This document shows, one piece after another, positions 22,341 to 34,699 of a stretch of DNA of 64,000 bases. Numbering within the stretch: the first letter of the stretch is position 1; the number at the start of each line of letters is the position of its first letter. The stretch lies in contig JAYKKT010000040.1 of the NCBI GenBank assembly GCA_036023115.1, positions 6,297,001 to 6,361,000 on the forward strand. Direction: 5' to 3'. Both the position numbers and the translations under genes were made by a program. The DNA is from Brasenia schreberi (taxonomy: Eukaryota > Streptophyta > Magnoliopsida > Nymphaeales > Cabombaceae). The notes beneath the pieces are model-generated. The model ran no database searches. It was not told the DNA's origin and saw nothing but the letters and a program-made list of their open reading frames with translations.

Positions 22341-24080
22341 AAAGCTGAAAGTTTGACACTAAACTAGTTTTTTTGCTAAATTCATTTTAAAAAAGAAAAA
22401 GACTTAAATATAATCAACAGATATTTTTTTTATAATTATTTTTTTCAACAATCACATACACAGTTAGTCGCTCATAGACACAACACACACAGCTAGCACA
22501 AATCTTGGGGGAAGTTACAATAAAAACACTCACCTGAAAGAGGACACATTGTTTTACTATTGATAAGTATGATGATGGCAGAGGTCTACATAATGCAACA
22601 CAACATTACACTACGGGAACACAGCATTGAAAACTATAGGATTGTATGTACACGATTGTGCGGATTATAGCATTACACACACACGTTCAAATTCTTGTAG
22701 AAGAGCAGCTTAAAGATATAGATGTTACATGCCAATCTCTGTCCTGTCTCGTAACACATACTTCCTCTAAGCATAAAGTGCATTCCCAGGAACTCTAATA
22801 CCATCAAGCGAATCAATAAGTATATTTCCATGACTCTAAAAGTCCTATGATAAGAATATTTTTTAAGGCCACAAAGACTTGATTTCTAAACTAGTCAATT
22901 AATCGTTGCATAAAAGGGTCAAATGAATCTTTGTTATCCGTCGGTTTCATTCAGAGACCGCTGTCTGGATGTGCTTTTCAAAATGTAATCCAAAGAATAT
23001 TTGGTAATACGTTTCAAATTCTAACTCATTTTTTTAATAATTTCTACATTTCCATTAGTTTCATATCATCCACGTCAACACATATTAGAAGTCCTTTACT
23101 TTTTAGTTTTAATATTAATCGTTGGCAACATTAGAAGCATGCATGACAAAGTTTTAAATCGTGAGATGAGATCGATACCTTAATTTCCATTACGGTCAAG
23201 AGATAAGATTAAGTATATATGATTTGCACTCATTTCTAAATCCACTTTTTGACTGATGATAGTTAAAAATAATATTTATGCCGAAATTAGCAATTAACTA
23301 TTAAAATTATATCATTTGCATTTAATTTCATATTAGAGGTAATGAACTGACGGAGAGAGTGCCAACAGAGTGAGTGTGACCCGCTTAGGATTAATTTGCT
23401 AACTGATGAAGACTATGAAACGGGAGTTATTTAGGATATGTTGTCTCTGGACGGAGAGAGATCAGAGGCAACGTTTCATGTTTTTTATTCATCTCATCAG
23501 CCATAGTATCATTCTTGCATTATTTTCTTTTTCAATGTGTTTTTAAATTGTCACAGAAGATAAAATTGTTGTCATGGGATGAGAAATGTTTGTGAGAATC
23601 GAGATGTGAAATGAAAGGGAGTGACACAAGATAGAATTAGGGAATAGACGCGTCAGACAGTTATGTACCATATGATAGCACCTATTACCAACCCACTATG
23701 GTCAGGCATTCATCATTGTGGCCAGTTGATTTGAAAATATAAGTGACAACCGCACCTCGCCTGCTCCCCAAATCTTTGTCCCTATCGCTACTTCTACGGT
23801 ATGATACGCTTTAAAAAACTATTATACGTACTGGCTATTTTCAAAGAATATAATTACAGCATATGAATATCCAATTAAAAATTCATTTGTATCTTTGCAT
23901 GACATTTCTCATGTGAAATATAATATGCACATTGGCATGTTAGGTACATATGAATGTCGCCAATACGCAAAGGGATCTAAAGGCATGGAATAAAAATTTT
24001 GTTGAGTACGACATTTTTTTCCCAACGGAGTAAGACATTTTATTGTTATGTATCATTGACCATATATCAGTCTAATTATA
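22341..24080. other. intergenic, nothing recognised
   Basis: AT-rich DNA without a recognisable gene, transposon terminus or conserved motif. The open frame at 22931-23134 is short and compositionally biased. Confidence 0.4.
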
Positions 24081-24089
24081 AATTAAAAA

Positions 24090-24210
24090 TTTTAAAGTTT
24101 TTTTAAAAATAGATGAAGAATAATATCATTACACTCATTCTCTTGGAAAAAAAGGTTGTTACACTCATGTACTAAAAAAATGGTGACTCATGAATGGGCA
24201 GATCCAATCA

Positions 24211-24256
<46 letters not shown>

Positions 24257-24376
24257 TTTTGATAATATAAGTGTAAATTAAATTTGTTTAAGGGTTTTGA
24301 AAATATTCAAAAAGCAACATTGTTATACTCATATCCTAAAAAAAAATGGCGAGACATGAGTGGGCAAATCCCATCA

Positions 24377-24442
<66 letters not shown>

Positions 24443-24535
24443 AACAACATAGTTGTAAATTAAAACTTTTAAGAGTTTTGAAAATATACGAAAAGCAATG
24501 TTGTTACACTCTTGTCCTTAACAAAAATGGTCCAC
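24090..24535. repeat. tandem ~170-bp repeat containing long (TA)n tracts
   Basis: Three diverged copies of a unit with the phrases TTGTTACACTC, AAAAATGG and GGGCA(G/A)ATCC(A/C)ATCACT can be aligned. The second and third carry (TA)n tracts at 24214-24253 and 24379-24439, followed by TGTAAATTAAA and GAGTTTTGAAAATA-like sequence. The microsatellite was duplicated with the unit or expanded at the same site in each copy. Confidence 0.7.
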
Positions 24536-24875
24536 CTTGAAAGTTACAACTATGTTGGCTCAGATTGCTAGGTATAACAGTGTTCTGTTTTGGATACTTT
24601 TATACCTTTATTTCATATTTGTGTTGAAAACAGACGAAAACTTTCGGTGGACACGAACACGGACTCATGGGGTTCCACCGTTCCCGAGCTTCATGTATTA
24701 CATTGTGACCAAGTTCGTGTTCTCTTATCATATCAATTTTATTATACAACAGGTCAACCCGACACAACTCATTTTTTTGCCACATTGGATGTTCACAAGC
24801 AATCACTCTTCAAACTGCACACTTTCTTTTCGTATATTATTTTGCCAGTTCTATGCGTTTGCACCGGAGTGTAAG

Positions 24876-25262
24876 TAGACATGTCCCCTTCCAGCCTGAA
24901 ACCTAGAATCGGAACTGAACTGTTCTAAGAAAGGTTCCAGTTTTGGAACAGTTCTTATTCCAGTTCTGGTTTTGGAATCTCCTGAAACCATTAATTTTTT
25001 TTTAAAAGAGGACAAATGCGTCCTCAGGAGTTGATACCACCAACATCAACGATAGGGTCCTTCCTACTGAGCTATTGATGAGGTTGTGTTAATAGGTATA
25101 GAAAATTAGATATACATTTGGGACCATCAGTTTTGGTTCTAGTTTCGAACCGGTTTCTAGATATCATAAATCGTAATCTAGCAGGAGGGGTCACTGGTTA
25201 CGGTTCTGTTACTGCCGGTTCCGGTTCAAGTCATCGAACTGGTTCTGAATTGGTCATGTCTA
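24876..25262. mobile_element. hAT-type MITE (387 bp), diverged target duplication
   Basis: It begins TAGACATGTCC and ends GGTCATGTCTA, the same TAGACATG inverted termini as the element at 6000-6200, with an interior rich in GGTTC/GAACC. The flanking octamers AGTGTAAG and GGGATAAG agree at only five positions, so the insertion is old or the boundary has changed. No coding capacity. Confidence 0.6.
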
Positions 25263-25433
25263 GGGATAAGCTTAAGTTGCCAATTTACAGGCAAATAAGT
25301 TGCCTCAACTCACCCAAGGCCTATCATTTTTCACTAGGATTAACTACAGTGTTTCTCGATCTTAAAAAGAATATCTGGGCTGTTATTAGTGTAAAGCTAT
25401 CAAACAACCAATAATTAGATTTAAGTTGGTATA

Positions 25434-25493
25434 ACACCAATAAAAGATTAAAAAAAGAATTTTACACCAATAAAAGATTAAAAAAAGAATTTT
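25434..25493. repeat. exact 30-bp tandem duplication
   Basis: ACACCAATAAAAGATTAAAA and the following ten bases occur twice head to tail with no visible difference, suggesting a recent local duplication. Confidence 0.85.
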
Positions 25494-25732
25494 AAAGTGG
25501 TTCGAACATTTTAATAAGTGCTCGAACGGAGCTACACTAATATGGTGCGAAAAAATATACACTGATTTTGATGCAGAAAAATAGAGAAACGGGTAAGGAA
25601 GGCATAAAAAGAAACACTTAAACATGATTTTGCTCATTTGAAATTGAATACATGAATACCAACTTACAAAGATCATATAAAAAAAAATTCCTCCGAGTGC
25701 GATCATAAGATGCCGCATCAAAGGCATCCTCG

Positions 25733-25870
25733 TTTTGCACCTAGAGCGTTAGTTCAACAGGAGGGCACTCTAGCTTCTAGTTGTTGCTGTTGGTGGAGTT
25801 CGACTTTGAGAGGGTGCATGCGTAGGCGTATGTTAAGCTTCAGCCTCCTCAAAGAACCAAAGAGAAAAAG
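25733..25870 (+). mobile_element. tRNA-derived SINE
   Basis: Plus-oriented family member: CTAGAGCGTTAGTTCAACAG (A-box region), then GTGGAGTTCGACTTTGAG (B box), GGTGCATGCG, and the shared AAGCTTCAGCCTCCTC body with an A-rich end. The boundaries are approximate; AAAGGC appears near both ends but is too short to prove a duplication. Confidence 0.65.
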
Positions 25871-26103
25871 GCCCTTTGGAGATGATTCTCACCACCTAGA
25901 CAAGTAAAAGGGCTCCATATTATACCGTTTCATTAATGGTATAATTATGCTACCAACTTTGTGATAAAGAATTTAATGGCAATGGCATGATTGATTCTTC
26001 CAGATGTCCTTTTCCCCTCAATGTATGAAAAGCTCACATTGGTGAATGAACTAACATCCACCCGTAAACTGTCACGAATATCTCTAGTAAAGAAAATAAC
26101 ACT

Positions 26104-26240
26104 CATGGCGCTAGCTCAACGGCAGCGTGCCTTGGCGCTGATGCTACTGGTGGGGAGTTCGACTCTCAAGGGGTGCATGAGTGTATGTGTGCTAAGCTTC
26201 GACTCAAGCACATAAGCAACTAGCGCCTAAGAACCAATGT
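26104..26240 (+). mobile_element. tRNA-derived SINE with well-preserved Pol III boxes
   Basis: The best-preserved promoter in the family here: A box TAGCTCAACGG (matches TRGYNNARNNG) and B box GAGTTCGACTC about 40 nt later, then GGGGTGCATGAG and TAAGCTTCGACTC. The 3' part is diverged. It ends within a few bases of the 5' LTR of the Ty3/gypsy element (26247), so that element probably inserted at or beside this SINE. Confidence 0.7.
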
Positions 26241-26246
26241 GGCTCC

Positions 26247-27426
26247 TGTAGCCGTTTGGGTGGTATGGTTCCGGATCTAATTGGATCTAGATCCGCTCGG
26301 GCTTGAGAAACAACTTCCGAAGTGGGCGTTGCTGGCATGGAATGCTGGCAACCTGCAAAAATAGTAACTACCATATCGAGACCAGTTATCATCTTCGTGG
26401 TGAGCTCTATAAGAAGGCCTTCATGGGTATCAATACTGAGAGGAACCAAGAAAATTACGAGATCGATGAGCAGCTGGTCAGAATCCGATGATTATTGTCA
26501 TTTTTTTCTTTTCTCCTATTTTCATTTTCCTTCATTTTTGGTGTTAAATCTGAGTTGGATCAAAGGGCTTTTGCTTGATTCATGCTGAAAATTTAAAAAC
26601 AAACTCTAATGCTTGAAAATTGGTTGAAAACAAGTATAGATTTGTGGATTTTTTCTTAAATTTGAGGTTATCGTTTTTCATGAGTTTTCCGACCAAAGAA
26701 GCACCGATGATGGTCGATGTTGGGCTACATTGGATGAGGGAAGGCAAGCAGTCACTGGAAATCGACGAAATCGATGCAGGAAAACCAAGGGAACGGGCCC
26801 ATTTTTTGGGTATGTCATGGTTCCTGGATTGTGTCATGTCCCATATACCTTGAAATGACATTGTTTCGTATTATGTCCTCATGTCATGTGTCCAAGAATA
26901 GTTTTGTGTCCAAACAAGTTAGAATCAGGTTCTGTGTCAAAAATAAGTTAGATTTGGATAAAGTCTTGAAATAGGTTATGGGTTAGAAACATGACTCGTT
27001 TCAGTAGTTCCAAATTTTATGTCGACATAGGGACACATACTACCTACTGTGTCACCTAGTTTGGATCACATATGGATCTAGGTATCAGTTCAAATGTAAG
27101 ATGACTTAAATGGATCTAGGTTAGGTTTTGGGTGATTTTAAGGTCGTTTGTGATCCAATTTGCATACGGTTTGTTGCGTTAAATTCATAATTAAATGATT
27201 TTTAATATTTTAATTATTTGTAATTATTTAGAGATAAAAATAAGAGGATTTGACAGTGATAAAGTGACTGGGTGGTTTGGGGATTAGATCCTATTGCTCC
27301 ATCAGGTAGGAGGTTATTCATTTTTTTATAGGATCATGCTAAAAGTAATTTTTTTGTTTTAGGTGGATTCAAATGTGCATGATTAATAAATGTTTTATTG
27401 ATATTTATGAAATGATGTTCGTAATT
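26247..27426 (+). repeat. 5' LTR, truncated
   Basis: Alignable to the 3' LTR from TGTAG at its start to GATGTTCGTAATT at about 27426, then similarity stops abruptly. It carries an extra block around 26820-26930 (repeated TGTGTC/CATGTC words) that the 3' LTR lacks. Confidence 0.7.
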
Positions 27427-30400
27427 TGGCATGGGAGCCTATTATTATTAAAGTATAGTTAATAACGAGCTATTTATTGAAATATAATATTGTATTTATG
27501 TGTAGTACTTTTGATAATTCAATTTGAACGTAACTCTGAGTATTATGGGAGACGTTAATGAGAAAATGTAGTTATACGCATTGGTTGCACCAATTGAAGC
27601 ACCGCCAGGGACACCTTAGGGGCCGGTAGTGCCACTATATATTCTAGTTACAGAAGATGATCAAGATGTTGCATCGCTGCTTGACTAGATAATTATCCTG
27701 CTGCAAAATGATATGAGAGAATCCAACACAATAATTCAACATTTGATTAAAAATGAATATAAAAAGTTTAAGAGTGCAATTACAAATCAATTGTAACCAT
27801 ACGAGTGGATTGATAAGCTTGAGAACACTTTTGAAATACTCGCTCATACTGATGAAGACAGAAAAGTATAGTTAGCATTCAGTCTATTCGAAGGAAACGC
27901 TAAACAATGGTAGATAGTACAAAAATGAACATATAGCACTCCATGGACTTGGAAGGCATTAAAAAAGGTATTTTTTAGTCATTTCTTTTCTCACAATGAT
28001 CGGATAAGCCTAGAGTTAGAGTTTAATCAGTTGCAACAAGATAGTGTGACTGTGAGGGAGTATACAAACGAGTTCGTAAGATTTTCACAATTTAACCCTC
28101 TCGCATGGTAATTCTTGAGGCACAAGGAAACAAGTATTTTTGGAGACTTTTCGATTTGATTCATAAATCACTCAGAGGGAAGATATATAAAGGCATTGAT
28201 GAGTTACATACTACTACTACACTTGTAGAGACATATATATTGTATTATAAGGGCAAGAAGAAACCAACATAACAAAGTTTCACTAACTCACATGAAGGCG
28301 TTAAGAAGAATAAATCAAGTCAAGTTCAATAGTGGACTAATAGAAGTAGTCGGTCTCAGGCAAAGGGTGAGCCTCTTCATGACTAAAGTAGTCAACAGAA
28401 TAGTGAGATCACTTGTTATAACTACTGAGGCATGTGACATTATGGTAAAAATTGCCCATCAAAGAAGAATTTTAAATTAGGTCAAACTCAATCATTTATC
28501 AAAAAACTTTAAGTAAGGTCAAACTCAATCATTTATCAAGATATAGAAAGAAGACATAAGGGGTTATTGTTTCATATGGAAGGAGTTCGGGCATCATAAG
28601 GTTGATTGTTCACGAACCACGTATCATCCTCCTTTCTCGACTTAGGATAGCACCATGAGAGCACCTTGACTACCTCGACCATAAGTAGCTAACCAAAGAT
28701 GCATTTTTATTATATAGGGACAGGAGTTAGGTATCTCTCATTTTGTTATAAACACCTTTTTTGTTTATAGTATACTTACACTTGTTTTGTTTCAGTCAAG
28801 TGCAACACATTTTTTGTGTCACCCACTTTTATAAATCGTACGAGTTCAACACGAAACCATTAGATTGTGATATAGTTTCGGGCTTTTGATTGGTTATCTA
28901 GGAATTGTGTTGTAATTGATTGCAAAGTTAGTGAGAGGAGAACTCAGTATCTGTTGTATCTGCTCTTCAAGCGTACAGTTACATACATAACGGATGTGAA
29001 TAATACTTAGCATTTGTTATACAGTCTGTTATTGAGAAAAAGTCATTGAATGATATTAATATAGTTAATGAATATCCTCATATTTTTTGTAATGACTTAC
29101 TTGAATTACCTCCTAAACAAGAGGTAGAATTTGTTATTTATTTGTAGCTAGGTGCTAATTTTATATCTAGGGCACCCTATCGTATGACTCTTATAGACTT
29201 GTGAGAGTTGAAGGCCCAATTGTATGAATTATTAAAGAAGCACTTTATTCAACCAAGTACCTCAGTATGGGGAGTGACAACTTATTCGTAAAAAAAAATG
29301 ATTGCTCTCTTCAACTTTATATCGGTTATCGATAGCTTAATCGAGTGACTATAAAGAACGAGTATCCACTACCTAAGATTGATGACTTATTCGATCAGTT
29401 GTAGGGAGTTTACATGTTTTCAAAGATTGATATTCGGTGTGGGTATTATTAGTTGAAGATAGAAGAAGTTGATATACCTAAGATGACACCTTCGGACATG
29501 TTATAGAACATTATGGAGTACCTGCGTGATGCGTCCTTTGGGTAACAAATGCTTACATTGTATTCATGGATTACATGAATCGGATCTTTAGATCCTATAT
29601 CTAGATAGATTTGTTGTTATCTTTATTGATGATATTTTGATCTATTCATGAAGTCGAGAGGAGCATCTTTGAGCATCTCGGTGATAGTTCTTTAGAGTCT
29701 GAATGAGAAGAAGTTAACATGCTAAGGCTGTCTAAATGTGAGTTTTGGTTGGAGGAGGTTGGCTTCCTTGGTCACATTATTTCTAAGGATGACATCTTTA
29801 TAAATCTATTTAAGGTAACAGTTGTGGTTAATTGAGAAAAAGACCGAAGAACGCTTTTGAGATACGTAGTTTTCTTGGGTTTAAGGGATATTATCAGAGG
29901 TTTGTCAAGGGTTTTTATAGTATTATAACTCTTCTGACTCAATTAACGAAGAAGGATACTCGATTTGAGTGAACAGATGAGTGTGAGTAGAGTTTCAAAG
30001 AGTTAAATACTATAGCCTAAAGAGCCTAAAGTATATCTTTAAACAACCTCACCTTAACATGAGACAAATGCTATAGCTTGTAAGAGCCGGTAGATTATTG
30101 TTCTATAGTAGTATGAGTGACACCCGAACTTTGGTCGAGAGTACTTGTAGTAAAGACGGATGATCATGAGTTGAGGTTTATGATGAGGTTGACCTGGATA
30201 TGAGATACATGAGGATGATGATTCCTTATGATTTTAGGGACGCATGTGTGCCTAATGATGAGTTAGTTCGAAAGGAGATCTTGGAATCAATGCATCGTAG
30301 TTGATTTAGCATTCACCTTAGTAGCACAAAGATGTATAAGTACTTGAGACAACAATACCATTGATTTGAAATGAAAAAGGCAATTGATGAATTTGTAGCC

Positions 30401-31558
30401 AAATATATGACTTGTCAAAAGGTGAAAGCAGATTACGAGTGACCCGTAGGTACCTTTAGATCATTACCTATTTTGTGGACTTTATTGTTAGACTTCCTCT
30501 CACCTCACAAAAGCATGATTCTATTTGGGTAATTGTCGATAAACTTACTAAGGTTGTACGATTTATACCATTCTAGAAGAATATGTCACTATCTAAATTA
30601 GTTGTTATTTATATCGCTCATATCGTTATGTTTTATGATGTGCTAGAGATCATTACTTTATATATAGATACTCATTTTACCTCTCACTTGTTATAAAGCT
30701 TAAAAGATGTTTTAGAGACGAGGTTGCAGTTTAACACGACCTTCCACCTACATACTGATCGACAAGCTAAGCGTAATATTCATATCCTAGAGGATATGTT
30801 TCGAGCATGTGTATTGGATAGTAAAGAACAATGGGATAACCAGTTGCACTTGATTGAGTTTGCCTATAATAAAGACTACAAAATGAGCATCGAGATATTA
30901 CATTACGAGATATTTTACGAAGAAAAATGTAGAACTCCACTATGTTGGGATGTCCCTGGGCTACAACTTGCAGTAGATCCTGATATACTTCGACAATCAT
31001 CAAATATGATGAATTTGGTTTGTCAACGTATTAAAGCAGCTCAAAACCGACAAAAGAGTTACGAAAAATAAGAGACGTCATGATTTTGAGTTTATGGTTG
31101 ACAATTATGTATTCTTAAAAGTTTCTTCAGCTCGATGAGTGACTCGCTTCTGATAGAAAGGTAAGTTGGGTCCTAGGTATATTGGATAATATGAGATTTT
31201 GAAACGAGTTGGAGATGTTGCTTATCAATTAGATTTGTCATCATCGTTGATTGGAGTACATAACATATTTCATATATCTATATTGCAGAAGTGCATTCTT
31301 AACCCTTCGGATGTTATTGAGGCCAAGCCACTTTACATACGTGAAGATTTGTCTAAAGAAAAGGTCTTCATAGCCATCTTAGATAGAAAGGAACAAATCC
31401 TTTGTCATCGAGTTTTGAAGACATTAAAGGTTCATTGGAGTCATCATTTGCCGAGCGAGGCTACTTGGGAGTTTGAGGATGATATAAAAGAGAAATATCC
31501 ATATCTCTTTATGTATTTTCTAAATTTTAAGGACAAAATTTATTTAAAGGGAGTAGAA

Positions 31559-33466
31559 TGTAGTAGTTTGGGCGTTCTAGATTCGGATCCGATTGGATTT
31601 AGACCCACTCGAGCTGAAACACCTCAAGTGGGTGTTGTTGGAATGCAATGTTGGGCATTGATGACATCCCATGAAAATGGTAACTGCCATCTTGAGGCTA
31701 GTTAGCATCTTCGTGGTGAGCTGTATAAGAAGGTTGCCATGGGTAGCAACACCAAGGAGAATCGAGCAAGCCACAATAACGACGAGTAGTCAGTCGGAAT
31801 CCATTGAGTACCGTCATTTTTTTTCTCCTATTTTCATTTTCCTTCATTTTTGGTGTTGAATTTGAGTTGGATTAAAAGGCTTTTGCTTGATTGCTAAACA
31901 TTGAAAACAAACTCTAATGCTTGAAAATCGGTTGAAAACAAACAAAGATTTATAGATTTTTTTCTTCAATTTGAGGTTGCTATTTTTCATGAGTTTTCCA
32001 GCCAAAACGTTACCGGCGACATTTGAATGTTGGACTAGATTGGATGAGGCGAGGTAGGTGATCGGTTGGGGACCACCATCGGCCTTGAACATTGTTAGAA
32101 ATACACGAAATCGATGCATTAAAACCAAGGGAACGAATCCTTTTTGGGTGTGTCCCGATTCTTATGCAGTGTCGTCAGGTTCAGTGTCAGAAATAAGTTA
32201 GGTTCTTGAAATAGGTTCTGGGTCAGAAACATAACCCATTTCAGTAGTTCTAAGTTTTGTGTCAACGCAGGGACATAGACTCCCTACTGTGTTACCTAGT
32301 TTGGATTAGATATGAATATAGGTATCAGATGAGATCTAGGATGACTTAAATGGATTTAGGTTGGGTTTTGGGTGATTTTAGGATTGTTTAGATCCGATTT
32401 GGATAATGTTTGTTGAGTTAGATTCATAGTTAAATGAATTTTAATATTTTAATTATTTGTAATTATTTAGAGATTTAAATTAGAGGATTTGATGGTATAA
32501 GAGTGGCACAGTAGTTTAGGGATTAGATTCCAGTAGGGGGTTATACATTTTTTATAGAAGCATGCTAGAAGTGATTTCCTTGTTTTAGATAGATTTAAAT
32601 ATAAATGATTGATAAATGTTTTATTGATGTTTAAGAAATGATGTTCGTAATTACTCGTTATTTGACATGCTTTTCATGTAGAACTTGGTTATGACTTTGG
32701 TTGATAAAGAGCATATTTTGATATGCATGTGTTGTATGATCATGGTATTTAAATATTGTATGGATATGGATTTGAATAGTTGTGGATCCATATATGATTT
32801 GTGAATGTGATGAACTGAAATTTATTTTTAAAATGTAATGTTGTGTAAATACATGAGTCATTCTTGTGTGGGTTGTGTGGGGTGTCTAGAGACTTGAAGG
32901 GTCATCGGCGTTACAGCTTGGGGTGAATATAAGGTGTATTCTTGGATACTTTATCGTGAGAGTCAATGTGGTTACCGTCATAGACAAGGTTATCAAGGTC
33001 ATGTTAGGGAGGGTCAGATGACTCGTGTAGCCTTTGAGACAAACGTAATATACGTTGTAATTATCGTAACTGATGATGTGTGTATGTGTGAGTATGAATT
33101 TGAGATAATAATTTAGAAATGAAACTGTGATTTGCTATTAAATGATTGTGAAATTATGCATACTTTTCGTATAAATTTTGTTTAAATATGTTTAACCTTC
33201 CTATTAAGCTGTGGGTCGGAACTGACCCTATCATTTTACAAATCATCTAGAAGGTAGTACTTCTAAGACGCATTGAGCAGAGTAACTGTTGAATAGACCT
33301 ACACTTTACATTTAGATGGTATGATAAGTGTTAAACTGTTTAGACCTTGTTATTCAGGGTTATATTTGGTGGGCTCCATATTATTTTGGACGTATTGTTT
33401 AGATCATAATCACACCCACGCATCGGCTTCGGTCGGGTCGTTGTCGCGACCCATGCAGGTGCGACA
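31559..33466 (+). repeat. 3' LTR, probably full length
   Basis: It begins immediately downstream of the polypurine tract and probably ends at GTGCGACA (about 33466), shortly after a small GC-rich hairpin (GGGTCGTTGTCGCGACCC). No matching 5-bp target duplication with the left flank was identified, so the right boundary is approximate. Confidence 0.55.
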
Positions 33467-33469
33467 ACT

Positions 33470-33800
33470 CTGCTCACTCTGGACTTGGTTTTGGTAGTTG
33501 TCACGATTAGGATTTGGTTGATCTTATATACATATGCATGTTTTCATTCTTATATAAATATGTATGTTTTCTTTTTCCAGATGGTCCAATTTTGGTAACA
33601 AGTTTTGAAATAAAAAAGTTCTTTAAACAACGTCAGCTCTATGCAAAATTATTAAATAGGTGTCACCAACCGGGTGTTGACTGTGTCAATTATGCTCTCA
33701 CTTTTCTCTCCAAGTCCCTCTAAGATATGCCACGTCTATATGAAGTTACCTTCTTACTATATTGAAAATCTTTTTTATTCAATTTAAAAATAAATGGTTT
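33470..33800. other. intergenic, nothing recognised
   Basis: Short AT-rich stretch between the retrotransposon and the tandem repeat; the frame at 33514-33723 has no recognisable motif. Confidence 0.4.
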
Positions 33801-34206
33801 AATTTAAAAGTTAAAAAAATAAAAGTATACTTTAAGTGTACTGAATTTGCATTTGTACACTTTACTTTCAAATTTAATCATTCACCTCTTAAAATCGATC
33901 ATTGAGATAAAGATGAGTAAGCATATTAGACACAACGTATATATATTAAATTTAAAAGTTAAAAAGCAAAAAATATACATATTTTTTAAGTGCAGTGGTA
34001 TACATTTTACTTTTAAATTTAATTAAGGATTGAGATTTTAAATGATGAGCAAGCACATTTAGACACACCATATATTATATATGATTAAATTTTAAAGTAA
34101 AAAAAAGTATATACATACTTTAAAAAAAAACACTTTATATAATTTACTTTTAAATTTAGTAAAAAATTTAGATTTTGCAAGCTTATTAAACACACCATAT
34201 ATATTC
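33801..34206. repeat. three diverged tandem copies of a ~135-bp AT-rich unit
   Basis: Units start near 33801, 33948 and 34083. Each runs through (A)ATTTAAAAGT(T)AAAAA, a TATAC-rich part, TTTACTTTTAAATTTA and GACACA(A/C)C(G/C)(A)TATATAT. The arms of each unit are partly complementary (AAATTTAAAAGT against ACTTTTAAATTT), so each copy can form a hairpin. Confidence 0.65.
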
Positions 34207-34447
34207 AAGAATCAAATCTTTCGAAGTTTTATCGAGAGTTACGCATCTCCGCAATGAGTATGATATGATTGTCGTTTATACTGTTCAAAAACCTTTTTAA
34301 ACTTTTAAATAATACCAATATACGTACATTCATGTTGGACGTCAGAGATCCTCTATCTTTTTAATATATATGTCCTTCTCCCTCTAAACGAATTCTTGTA
34401 ATTTTAAAAATCCTAAAGAACTAGAAGTTGTCCTGCTCCACCAGTGC

Positions 34448-34478
<31 letters not shown>

Positions 34479-34507
34479 GTGCAGGCATAGAGCTCGTTCT
34501 GATCAAG
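34448..34507 (+). other. possible non-coding first exon with (GA)n tract
   Basis: A (GA)n run at 34448-34473 is followed by GTGCAGGCATAGAGC and a strong donor (ATCAAG|GTAAGT at 34507/34508). A TA-rich box (TTAATATATATG, near 34364) lies upstream. The arrangement is typical of a plant leader exon, and the next credible coding exons on this strand are those of the gene at 37470-39512. Confidence 0.4.
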
Positions 34508-34699
34508 GTAAGTTTTGTATTTTTTTCTGCCATTTTCTTCCTCTTTCGATGTGTTTTGCTGCTCCTAAACTTCTCTACTTGCTTCTGCAATGTCGTTTAT
34601 GTGTGTGTGTGAGTGAGAGAGGGTGAGAGAGAGAAAGAGAGAGTCTTTCATTAATCTGTCCTTGATCGACTTTCGGAGTTGTTCCCGTTGGTAATCCGA

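Larger units (their letters stand above)
26247..33466 (+). mobile_element. decayed Ty3/gypsy chromovirus-type retrotransposon with LTRs
   Basis: The two LTRs align over about 1.1 kb (26247-27426 and 31559-32652). The 3' copy starts TGTAGTAGTTTGGG right after a polypurine tract (AAAGGGAGTAGAA) and continues to about 33466; the 5' copy lacks the last 0.8 kb, so U5 and the primer-binding site were lost by deletion. Internal order: gag (about 27560-28110, LFEGNAKQW, LELEFNQLQQDSV), RT region (about 29050-29830), integrase (about 30270-31070, with HTDRQAKR, LIEFAYNKDY, KCRTPLCWD), and a C-terminal chromodomain-like tail (31199-31530, KVHWSHHLPSEATWEFEDD). Stops and frameshifts throughout; not functional. 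Confidence 0.85.
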
